Source: Labyrinthula sp. Ha (lineage: Eukaryota > Sar > Bigyra > Labyrinthulida > Labyrinthulaceae). Taken from it: a stretch of 64,000 nt of DNA. This document shows, one piece after another, positions 24,901-33,691 of the stretch. Both the position numbers and the translations under genes were made by a program. The notes below the pieces were generated by a model that saw nothing but the letters and a program-made list of their open reading frames with translations, made no database searches and was not told the origin of the DNA. Numbering within the stretch: position 1 is the stretch's first letter; every line of letters starts with the position of its first letter. The stretch covers positions 682,001 to 746,000 of the forward strand of contig JAALGZ010000005.1 of assembly GCA_015227615.1 (NCBI GenBank), in the 5' to 3' direction.

Positions 24901-27125
24901 TTCAATGTTCAGTTCTGTATAGTACCTCTTGGGATTTTCGAAAGCGCACCTTTCATGAAGGTTACCAGACTTTATTCTGTACCATGGCTAGGAATCCAAA
25001 TTTACTAATACCTTTTCCTATTGGTTATCTGTGCATACCCTTTTCATTTCACTAATTCCCCTTGATTCTCTGCTTATCCTCATGATAGTATAGTGATCTG
25101 GTTCAGGATATCGCGGTAAAGGATCAAATAAGGACCTCCAAACCCTCTTTTTAATGCTTATTTTCCTTGAAGTTGGTTTCTTGTGACTCTCCCTTTCTTG
25201 AATTCTAGCTGCCATTTCTTACACAGTATTTAAGATTTTGGGGCTGAATATTTCCATGGTAGCCGATTTCTCAGTTGTGTCCAAGACGTAGATATCAATG
25301 CACTTCTATGAATAGAATCAAGTCTTTCCTCAATGTGCTCCTCATTTATGGCTAAACCCCAGAGCCTATCATTTCCACTAAGACTTTTCTATACCTTGAA
25401 ACTAGGAATTTTGATATTTTCCGTCTCCCCCACAAGGGTGTAAGATCTTCATTGCACTAACGGGGAATCTCGGCAGACAGTGAGCCAAGAACTCCTTATA
25501 CGGCTTCAGCTGAGCTTCCTCGCCTATCTCTCATGAAGAGGTCTCATTTTGAACAGCTAGGTGTGGGGGGTTACCAATTTATCTTGGTTTATTTTCCATT
25601 GAGTCTATGGTAGCAAAACCCTACTTACCTCTCCAGAGCTTGTCTCCTGCATGACTTAACTCGTTTTTAACATAAAAGACTTAACACGATCTTCTTCGGG
25701 GTTTTTCATTTTGGTAAGAAGTCTAACTGTTATTTTCTTTCAAGGACTCAAATGAACCACAGACTCCTCTTCTAGCATGAAGACCCCGATCAAATAAACT
25801 AGTTTTTGTCTTATTTATCCCCTTCGCTTGATCTAAAGAATCTAGCTTCACACATGCAACTCTTCCCGTTGCTCTTGTAGATCAGCCTAGGCCCCAGTAC
25901 TTGTTGCTTTGGAGGCTCTTTTCATCTTAGAGCTTCTTAGCATCTTGCGAAAACTTACCAACTGGCACGAAGTTGACAAAGACTAAGTGATCTGAGGCTT
26001 ACACTCAGGACGGACTAAAGCTCTATTCGTGAATATAGATTTTCTCTCTGGAAACAAATGCAAGACTTTCTGAGGTGATTAAAGTTTTGGATAATTAACA
26101 TATATCACTGATAGTTACTTGATAATCTATTGGAGTTAGTGTCTTTATGATGGGCTGCCACCGGTTAAATATACCTATTCAATAGTCGAAATATATTGAT
26201 TTAAATCATATACTGAACTCAGCGATTTTTATGTATGAGTTGGCTCTAGTGTGTTTATATTCCACAACTAATATCCTGCAAGTGCATTTAGTAGATGTTT
26301 TAAGACTTTTTGTGATCAACGTCGATGAGCTTTGCTTTTTGGATTTTCTTGTTCTTTTACCTTTTCCATTCTTAATATTAGCTTAAACTTAGTTGCCTAA
26401 TAGGAACTCTGTAGGAAAACTCCCTCCCCCCCTACGAGACTAATCGCACTTTAACTAGAAAACAATTGAGTTAACACATTTCTGTTAAGATGCATATAAC
26501 CATTAAGGTGCTTATGCGGTTTATCTCCTAAACAAGCAGGATAAAACTATTTCTTCAGTTCTAGAACAGGTTCTTCAGATGCTCCCCAAATTTCTTATTA
26601 ATAAAATGAAACTAGTATCCCATTCATCCATGCTTGTGCTGTCCTCAATATATTTGTTCCTGCAAAAGCTTCGTAGTGAATTTAATATGAGATACATTCT
26701 TATAAACCAGATCTTTTTCTAATCCGTTGTCAAAACCTAAAACAGTTAACACCAGGTCTCAAGCAGAAGCAGCATAGTAATAACATTATTGAAAAATTAT
26801 CTTCTGCTTATAACCTCATTTCAATAATTTTCACAGTAAATGTTCTCTTCGAGTAGACCTTACCTGGTTCTCGTTCTATCTTGGCTGTGTAGCAGTTGAA
26901 TTCTTCAATCTTAGAATACGGAGTAACAATAAAATTATTCTAAAGTGTAACTTTTGAGTCTACCGTATTTATGGCAAAACTTATAGGTGGAATAAAAATA
27001 ACTTGCTACAAAAATACAAGGTTGACTCTTAGAGCTACCTAAGAACAGGTTCTCCCACTGCGCGGTCTGTCACTAGCAAGAAACTTCAGTACTCCCTCTC
27101 GAGAGTATTAATTTATGTAATATTT
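15993..27125. other. Gene-free stretch, 11.1 kb
   Basis: The largest gap in the window. No frame exceeds 90 codons, and none shows a family motif. Two adjoining short frames at 16,971-17,308 look mildly protein-like and are discussed in the findings. From about 20 to 26.5 kb the plus strand is rich in T and C (a sampled 60-base line, 22,621-22,680, has 24 T, 17 C, 13 A, 6 G) and less AT-rich than most gene-free DNA here. No repeat array, transposase or RNA gene was recognised. Confidence 0.5.
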
Positions 27126-27873
27126 CTATTGCATCTCTGCCATAAGTGCATTTAATGCAGCTTCGTCCTCATTAACAGGCTTCGATACTTTAATTTCATG
27201 CTGCGGTGCATCTGGAAGTTGTACTTCCGGAGCGGCTGCTGCAGGCGCCGCAACTGGTTGTTGAACTGGTTGAGCTTCGGTTTTAACTCCATCAGATTCC
27301 ATCTCCGCTAATTCGTTCATTAGTTCGTCATCAAGTTCCAAATCTTCAACAGGTTCAGCAAGTAATTCACTCACTTCATTTGCTTCATCTTGCATATCTT
27401 TAATATCAGCCATTAGATCATCCGTTTTTTCAACATCGCTAAATACTAAGAAACATAAGAAGTATATACATTTCTTTGTTTATCTTCTTTTGTGCATTTA
27501 ATCCCGTTTTCATTGCATCTACAACGTCGTAAGTAACAGATCCGGACTCGATAGCAAGGGATTGTTGCTCTAGATTAAGTATCATTCCATCAAGTTTCAT
27601 AACATCATTTTCAAAAGCCTTTTTTTTCTTTAAATGAAGCAATGCCCTTTTTTTATTCTTGGCTTTTACTTCTTTCTTTGCTGCTTCGGTTTCACGTTCT
27701 ATTCTCTTCTCTACAAAGGCTTTTCGTTTCTCCAGTCGACGAATCGTCGATTTTACTTTCTGTGCGGCTGAGAGTACTGAGTTTGCGGCAGCTGGTTGTG
27801 TATCCGCGACCTGGGGCGTTTCTAGGGCTTGTCCTTTTTTCTTCGATTTTTTTCGACTAGGATTATTTCCCAT
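27126..27873 (-). CDS. CHMP4: ESCRT-III subunit Snf7/CHMP4 (VPS32), two exons, 238 aa
   Basis: Exon 1 (27873-27470) and exon 2 (27438-27126) join across a 31-nt intron to 239 codons. The basic first half (KRKAFVEKRIERETEAAKK, KNKKRALLHLKKKKAFE) and acidic second half (DVEKTDDLMADI, LELDDELMNELAEME) form the Snf7 helical core. The C-terminal helix NEDEAALNALMAEMQ matches the end of CHMP4 (human DEDEEALKQLAEWVS), the site bound by ALIX/Bro1. Snf7 polymerises into membrane-remodelling filaments in multivesicular-body sorting, cytokinesis and membrane repair. Between core and tail is a Pro/Ala/Gln-rich linker (residues about 185-210). Odd point: the protein begins MGNNPSRKK, a good N-myristoylation signal, which is typical of Vps20/CHMP6 rather than Snf7. 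The ATG at 27873 is preferred because of this N-terminus and the absence of a better one. Confidence 0.9.
27439..27469 (-). other. 31-nt spliceosomal intron in the Snf7 gene
   Basis: Donor GTATAT and acceptor TATTTAG on the minus strand. Removing 31 nt makes codon 135 (AT+C, Ile) and restores the conserved helix NKEIDVEKTDDLM, as in animal CHMP4 (DIDKVDELM). Without splicing the frame ends ten codons past the donor, before the conserved second half. Confidence 0.85.
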
Positions 27874-30800
27874 TTTCTTCTTTTCAAATGTTGCAGGAGG
27901 AGCAAAAATAGCCAGTTATCGCAAGAAGCTCTCCCTCTTCTAACGACGCAAGTCAACCAGGTGCAGTTGCACTATCCCAAAAAGGCAACTGCAAAGAAAG
28001 AAGAGCCTTTTACCTAATGGACAGATAAAAATAATATCTGATGCCTTAGTCTTGAACCCTTACTGAAAAGAAATAACAGTCTCAACCTAATACTAGACCT
28101 GAGGGGTATGAGATGAAATTTCTCTTTAGAAGCTGTACAGAGAAGGAACAAAAAAATCAAGTTGTGGCTATAATGAAATGCGCACAAGAAAAGTGTCTCT
28201 GAAGTATGAGTTACCACAGCATATGAATAATCATTTCTTAACTCATTCCATTTTTTTTTTAATTTACCGAGCATCCTGACAACTTGGTAGAAACTATTTG
28301 CTTGGTTTGACTCTACTTGGAGAGAGTTCCGAACTCTAACAAATATTTTGCGTGAAAAGTCTGACATTAGGAGCGTGCTTACAAAATACTAAGAATGAAT
28401 TTTCAATGCCATTGAGATGATTTATTCCTCTCCTGTGCTATGATTAGGCACCGGATTTGGTTTATACAGAAATTATCAAAACTTTTTTTGCTATAATTTC
28501 TATGATTGACAACCCTTATTATTGACAAAACAGTTTTCATTGATTACTGGTAGCTATAACAAGACCATACTCAGTTTAAATGTATGAAGATCCCAGTTTT
28601 CTGATTGGTTATCAGAATCACTACAGGTGCCGAGCATTTACGAATAAAAATCATCAAATTAAGCACATAATTAGGATTAAGCCTATCATGCTTCGAGAAA
28701 CATTGGGTTAGAAAGCAGAAGCTGAGCTTTCAACAATAGACACGGACTCACATGTTACAGATTTAGCCAGCTCAACAACAATTTTTTTCTCTGTGATAGT
28801 GGCAGATTCTTCTCAGCTATGAGCAAAAATTATGAATACTGACATCGCAAAGTTTTCAGCTGTCTCCTTATTATCCATAATAAAAAGCTACGTTTTTTGG
28901 AGATTATATTCAATTTTATTTGTGCATGGAAGCTTGGTGCAACCTAGGGTTTACAAAATTTAAAAGACTCTAATAGAAGGTTTTAGCAAATGTACTATTT
29001 GCGGAGCATCAGTTGGGGCCTGGACAAACAGCTGCAACATTTTACCTTTTCTTCGAAACTTGCCCTTAACCGAGCTTTTAAGAATCGTTGCTTAATTTGA
29101 ACACCACACTTGAAAGTAGCATAATAGTACCAGTAATTTTAACTTTGATACAAATTTCGGTCAATTGTATAAATCGAGCACTCCATCTTAGAAAAAGGGA
29201 AATCATATTACTGGAAGTTGCACTCACAACCTTTCTTGTCGCAGGGATCGACTTTCTACAAGTTGGTAAATCTTCTTTAACACACTACTAAGATGTTGAA
29301 TAGAATTCTCAAAAAGCAACTAACTGATCATCCTATGTGTGGAAAGGTGGATCAAGCATATCATTAAGGTTATATTCTCTTGAAGCTACTTTGTTGGAGC
29401 TATAGAATATTAAACATGTTTCTTTCTACTAAGAACTTTATTGAGTTATTAAAATTGATTTTTCTCTCTAATTTGACAGAGAGAGCGTATCGATATAAGT
29501 AAAATCCAGCATCAGCATCCCTATTTCTTAAAGGATATTTCCTCTGTGTTATTATGCTCCAGTATTCTTAATGAAAAAATATTTCAACACTGTAAAAAGG
29601 ATTGAGAACTTACATCAACAACAAGAAGTCTAAAGGTTGGTTTAAATTATGAAGCTATCAACTTATACTTTTTGTAGGTTACCGGGATGCATCGGTTGCA
29701 GTCAAGGGAGATCTGCTCTACCTTTGCCATAGGTTTGTTATTGTCGTCTATGGACAGATGCTATCTAGATATTTTTCTTTGCAGTATTTCGCATCTAAAA
29801 ATTGAAGAAGATAGTTGTCTCAAATTTTTCATCCACCTTCCATCTCTAATTATCTGCCGGATATCTGATCAAAACTCAATAATTATTAATCGGATGTATG
29901 ATCTTAGGCATAAAAATTGTTCTGTGCTGGAAAGTTTCAGTACCCTGGATGTTGTTAATCATTTCAATTAGGCCCGAAGACTAAAAACTTTGATATCTTA
30001 CAATACTGAAAACTGAAGCAAATGTAGAACTTTTAGAGTAGTGTCACCATATAGATTCTAGGTATAGAAAAAAAATTTCTTGTTTCAATAGAGAGTAAAA
30101 GCTCTAACCGTTTCTGGGAATAGAATTTTTTACTACATTCAGGTGCGAATGCCTGACTATTACTAAGTTGTTAGAAGCAACATTGAACTCCCACAGATAT
30201 ATATGAACATGTGTTCCTGCAGTTTTAGGCAGCTCACTGTTGAGTTTAACTCAAGTCACCCGGCTAACAAAAAAATAAAGCTTGCCTCTTAGAGGCTTCA
30301 GCCATATTAGGGGTTATATGCTTAAAGCAGTGACTTCAAGAGTTTCCCTTTTCTTCTCTATTATGGATCAGTTTGTGACAAAAAGATGTCTTTATATTGT
30401 TTGTTCTTAGTTGGATTCATTAGTGTATCATTTCTCGAAATATTTGTTGGCATGAATGAGCCAATAGAGGTTGCAATGTAAGGCCCGGTTTTATGAATCA
30501 CCACCTTGACTTTAACAACCACATTTATCTGGAGCATTAGTTTTTGGAGGCTAGTCTATGGAAGAGCAGTCTTATGGGTACTACCGATAAGACATTTTCC
30601 TTAAATTACATTCTTAAAACCAACAAAGAAACAAATCAATCAGTAAAATGACAACAGGAAGAAAGAAGTCAGAGACACGAAGAAAAAATGAAGAAAGCAA
30701 GCAAAAAGATTAATAATATGTTGATTAACGTTCAAGGGAAAGCTACTTAACACCCTTTTGATAAAGACGAAGATGTACCTCACAATGCACAAAATAATGC

Positions 30801-31397
30801 CGTTAGTCAAGCATTCTGAAAAACCTAATAATCCGATGTAGAAAAAAAACGTAAGTAAGAAGAGCCTTATATATATCAAATGGAAAACTAGTGAACCAAC
30901 TTTTCATGCAGATAAAGAACCTATACCTCACGACGCATAAAGTAATACCGTGAAGGATCGTGGAGATGGAATGAAGATTGGATAGATGATTTTTCTAGAT
31001 TAAGGTCCATGGACTTAGAATTTCCTAAAATACAAAAAATATTTCGTATTTTAACTTAGGCATATTAAACTTAAAATTTCTACGTTTTTTAAAAAACGGG
31101 CTTTTTTGAAATTTGGTATTTAACCTCAGGTTCTTAAAACTCTCATTACCTTTCTCGTAGCCCCTTATTCGTAAATTGTATATGTTTTTCATTATATCTA
31201 TGTTCAAGATATGGAAAAACATTTAAATCAATCTTCACCTTCATCTAAGGTCGGATCATGGGAGGTCTTTTTTAAAATCTTACGTCAACACAAATTTCAT
31301 GGATTAAATTTGATTAAAAACAGATCTTGATGCAATTCCATAGAGAAAACAAAAGAAGAAACTCTAGCATTAAGTTTTAACTCTTACTATTTGCTTG
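27874..31397. other. Stretch without a confident gene, 3.5 kb
   Basis: Contains a 117-codon minus-strand frame (28,367-28,014) with no recognisable domain, which I do not call, and a diverged tandem duplication at 30.64-30.96 kb, listed separately. The remainder is AT-rich and featureless to me. Confidence 0.45.
30640..30960 (-). repeat. Diverged tandem duplication of about 150-190 bases
   Basis: The segment 30,760-30,805 recurs in diverged form at 30,911-30,952. Both begin GATAAAGA, share TACCTCAC and then alternate (AATGCACAAAATAATGCCGT against GACGCATAAAGTAATACCGT). Similarity continues weakly to the left of each copy. Read on the minus strand the copies encode GIILCIVRYIFVFI and GITLCVVRYRFFIC, each followed by SFP at nearly the same spacing, and several differences are at third codon positions. 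The 79-codon minus frame 30,879-30,640 contains one copy and is very hydrophobic. Either a small membrane-protein gene was duplicated and has decayed, or this is a coincidence of frame in a non-coding tandem repeat. Confidence 0.5.
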
Positions 31398-31562
31398 CTA
31401 CGTTCTAGTGCACTTCACTTTGTTCTCAGCCTCCTCTAGATTTAATCCATGGGGAATGAGAATTCTGCGCATCGTTGATTCAGACAGAGTATGGGTTGGG
31501 TTAAGGTTTCTTGGCCTTTTAACCTCAGGTCCTGTTATTGGAATTTCCATTAAGAGTGTCAT
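31398..31562 (-). CDS. Possible small protein, 54 aa, head to head with THOC7
   Basis: A short minus-strand frame starting MTLLMEIPITGPEVKRPRNL and ending NLEEAENKVKCTRT before TAG. Its composition (Pro, Glu, Arg, Asn) is unlike the hydrophobic chance frames nearby, and it starts 58 bases from the THOC7 ATG on the opposite strand, so the two would share a promoter. The start could also be the ATG at 31,550 (MEIPITGP). I do not recognise a family, and a chance frame of this length is quite possible. Confidence 0.25.
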   Translation of the reverse strand: MTLLMEIPITGPEVKRPRNLNPTHTLSESTMRRILIPHGLNLEEAENKVKCTRT

Positions 31563-31573
31563 ACCATAATTTA

Positions 31574-31601
31574 GCCTATAAAAAACTGATTGGTTAATTG
31601 G
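31574..31601 (+). promoter_or_regulatory. Candidate THOC7 core promoter: TATA-like and CCAAT-like motifs
   Basis: TATAAAAA at about 31,577 and two ATTGG motifs (31,589-31,593 and 31,597-31,601) lie 20-45 bases before the THOC7 ATG. The 10-base word GATTGGTTAA here (31,588-31,597) recurs at 58,689-58,698, just before the kinase start codon. Such motifs also arise by chance in AT-rich DNA. Confidence 0.25.
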
Positions 31602-31620
31602 AATAGTACGGCAGGTAAAA

Positions 31621-32088
31621 ATGGATGAAGCAACAATAAATGACAGAATAGCAGCCAACGTTGATACACTTCTCAAGCATGAGATAAATCCAAAGAATAT
31701 ATATAACTCGTATCTTGTTGGTGAACCAGATGATTTTTATCAAGAATGCTTGCGTTTAAAGACTTATCTTTCTACAGCTCTTCGAACGGAGTCTCATATT
31801 ATGACAGATATTGAAAATTATAAAGCCTTAAAGCATACCTTTGAAAAGCAACAGCAAGAACTGAAGAAAAATACCAAACAGATCGAAATGGAGATAGAAT
31901 CAGAGCAAACCCGTATATCGAAACTTCAAAAGAACTTAACGCTTTTGTCCACGCTTCCTGAGGTCAACACTCATTCACCGTCTGACAAAACAAATTTAGA
32001 GGAATTAAAGCAAGAAATAAAAGACTTGGAGGAAAAATTGACCAATCAGGTTAATTCTTATTCTCTTCTTCTGTCTACTCTTCAATAA
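31621..32088 (+). CDS. THOC7: THO complex subunit 7 homolog, 155 aa
   Basis: A small, almost entirely helical protein. The N-terminal DEATINDRIAANVDTLLKHEI corresponds to DDEVIRKRLLIDGDG of human THOC7, IENYKALKHTFEKQQQELKK to MENYEKIYKEIECSIAGAHE, and the end YSLLLSTLQ to FHVLLSTIHELQ. The middle and last third are coiled coil (LEELKQEIKDLEEKL). THOC7 is one of the coiled-coil subunits of the THO/TREX complex, which couples transcription to mRNA packaging and export in the nucleus. The human protein is about 204 aa; the present one lacks the variable tail. The assignment rests on remembered family patterns in a coiled-coil protein, so it is good but not certain. The last 14 bases overlap the 3' end of the DHCR24 frame on the other strand. 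Confidence 0.68.
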   Translation: MDEATINDRIAANVDTLLKHEINPKNIYNSYLVGEPDDFYQECLRLKTYLSTALRTESHIMTDIENYKALKHTFEKQQQELKKNTKQIEMEIESEQTRISKLQKNLTLLSTLPEVNTHSPSDKTNLEELKQEIKDLEEKLTNQVNSYSLLLSTLQ

Positions 32089-33625
32089 TCTTTTTCCAAT
32101 CAAAACTCTGACAACCGCTTGTTTTATCGTACAAATGAGGAAAACTTCCTTCCGCATTGTATTTTTTTCTAACTTCTTCATATAAAGTTAAGTCAAACAT
32201 ATCTTCAAACTCCTCTCTCGACATAAACGTGTCTGCGTACAAGAATGGAGCCCCACCGTGTTTTCTCGTGTATTCTTCCATTTGTCGCAATCCCTGCACT
32301 GTTTCTTTTCTACTTACTTTTGGAATTCCATACACTCCCAAATCATAAAACATCCCTTCTTTTCCTTTGGTTTGAAATTGTCCTTTTCTTTTGTGGATTA
32401 AGCTTGGATACACAAGAATTGGAAATATCTTAAATAAATCAGCTGCTTTAGTAATGGCTTCCTCTAACGTGTGGATCGGCAGCACAATATCCTGGTAGAC
32501 TCTTTCAGTCATCATTTCCTTCTTAATTTCTTTTGTGGCAGGGAGTTTCAAAAAAGTTACCTTAGGAGGGAAAAGCCATCCAAAAAGAACCCGAAACCAT
32601 AAAGTATTAGCCAAGCTCTCGTCTAATTGATCTCGTAGCGTCCAAAAGATTCCTCTATCGTGTCTAAAGATATATTCTTTAGTAGGAATATATTCTATAT
32701 TATACTCTTTCTTATCTTTTACATGAAGGTAAAACCACTTTTGAAACCACAGATTTGGATTATATACTTTTGTCAGGTCGATTTCGTTCACGAAGTTTCC
32801 TATCATTACACAAGCTGTGTCTTTACTCCAGATAGTTGCTTCCACAAAATCAGCATCTGATTTACTAACATCTCTAATTTTTTCACAATATTCTTTCTGA
32901 GTTTCAAAATAAAAATATTCCACCTTAACAAACTTCGTAACAGGAATTATCTTCAACTTCAAACTAAGTAGCAAACAAAGAGACCCGTGTGACCAAGGCA
33001 ATGCCCAAAACAAATCTTCATTATTTTTCTCTGATACATTCACAACTTCACCAGAGGACAAAATAACTTCATAGTTCAATACAGTTTCAGATAACAGCCC
33101 ATACTTATGACTTGCCGTAGTCATTCCAACAGCCATTGCTAATCCACCAATAGTCGCTTCTTTTATTTCCAGAGTTGTCGCCAGCATAAATCCTCTCTTC
33201 AATAAATAATCCGTTATCTTAGAAACTTCAACTAACGGCTCAACTGTAACGGTCAAATTTACAGGGTCGAAATCAAGCACTTGGCGAAAGTCGGACACAT
33301 CGATTAAGCAGGTGGTTGAGGCATTTTTGTAAGTAGCGAACCGAGTTGACAAATTCTGCCATGGAGCTCGTGCTGTGCATAATTTTGAGTTAGGTGGTCG
33401 TTTCTTGACTGCTTGTTGAACTCGCTCCACCTTTTTTTTATGTGTTTCCATGGCTTTCTTTGGTTCTTCAAGGGGAAAGAGAATGGCATCACGTAAGGCA
33501 ATGAAGTTTCGAAGTAAAAAAGAGAGAGGAAGAACAAACATAACCATTGCGAGAGAGCGGTGATTAAATGCAATGTAGTTAATTAATGGAGCGAATAACG
33601 TAAGAAAGATATTTAAAAAATTCAT
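32075..33625 (-). CDS. DHCR24: Delta(24)-sterol reductase (DHCR24), FAD-linked, 516 aa
   Basis: An intact frame closely matching DHCR24/DIMINUTO, which reduces the delta-24 double bond of the sterol side chain using FAD and NADPH at the ER. An N-terminal membrane anchor (FLNIFLTLFAPLINYIAF and the following MVMFVLPLSFLL) precedes the FAD-binding PCMH domain. Diagnostic pieces are KLCTARAPWQNLSTRF (human KMCTARPGWLTVSLRV), VEPLVEVSKITDYLL, IGGLAMAVGMTTASHKYGLL and LFWALPWSHGSL. The C-terminal substrate half follows to the TAA stop. I start at the ATG at 33,625 because the human anchor aligns from there; an upstream in-frame ATG at 33,691 would add 22 residues. Its presence implies sterol synthesis with side-chain reduction, as in plants, algae and animals but not fungi. 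Intronless. Confidence 0.93.
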   Translation of the reverse strand: MNFLNIFLTLFAPLINYIAFNHRSLAMVMFVLPLSFLLRNFIALRDAILFPLEEPKKAMETHKKKVERVQQAVKKRPPNSKLCTARAPWQNLSTRFATYKNASTTCLIDVSDFRQVLDFDPVNLTVTVEPLVEVSKITDYLLKRGFMLATTLEIKEATIGGLAMAVGMTTASHKYGLLSETVLNYEVILSSGEVVNVSEKNNEDLFWALPWSHGSLCLLLSLKLKIIPVTKFVKVEYFYFETQKEYCEKIRDVSKSDADFVEATIWSKDTACVMIGNFVNEIDLTKVYNPNLWFQKWFYLHVKDKKEYNIEYIPTKEYIFRHDRGIFWTLRDQLDESLANTLWFRVLFGWLFPPKVTFLKLPATKEIKKEMMTERVYQDIVLPIHTLEEAITKAADLFKIFPILVYPSLIHKRKGQFQTKGKEGMFYDLGVYGIPKVSRKETVQGLRQMEEYTRKHGGAPFLYADTFMSREEFEDMFDLTLYEEVRKKYNAEGSFPHLYDKTSGCQSFDWKKIIEE

Positions 33626-33691
33626 CACTTGTATTGATATGTATTCTTTGTAAAATATGAACGGGTTTCGTTTTGTTACAATTTTAAGCAA

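Noticed and set aside
27642-28017. Three plus-strand frames of 62-94 codons over and beside the Snf7 gene
   Set aside because: Antisense shadows of a clearly coding minus-strand gene; Ser/Phe/Leu-rich, without motif.
27985-28020. GCCTTTTAC word resembling loop I of U5 snRNA
   Set aside because: Only nine bases match and the flanks do not form the U5 stem; expected by chance.
28014-28367. 117-codon minus-strand frame upstream of the Snf7 gene
   Set aside because: No domain, a hydrophobic irregular second half and no homolog I can recognise. Chance frames of 90-95 codons occur elsewhere in this AT-rich DNA, so 117 is not enough by itself; an RNA-seq check would settle it.
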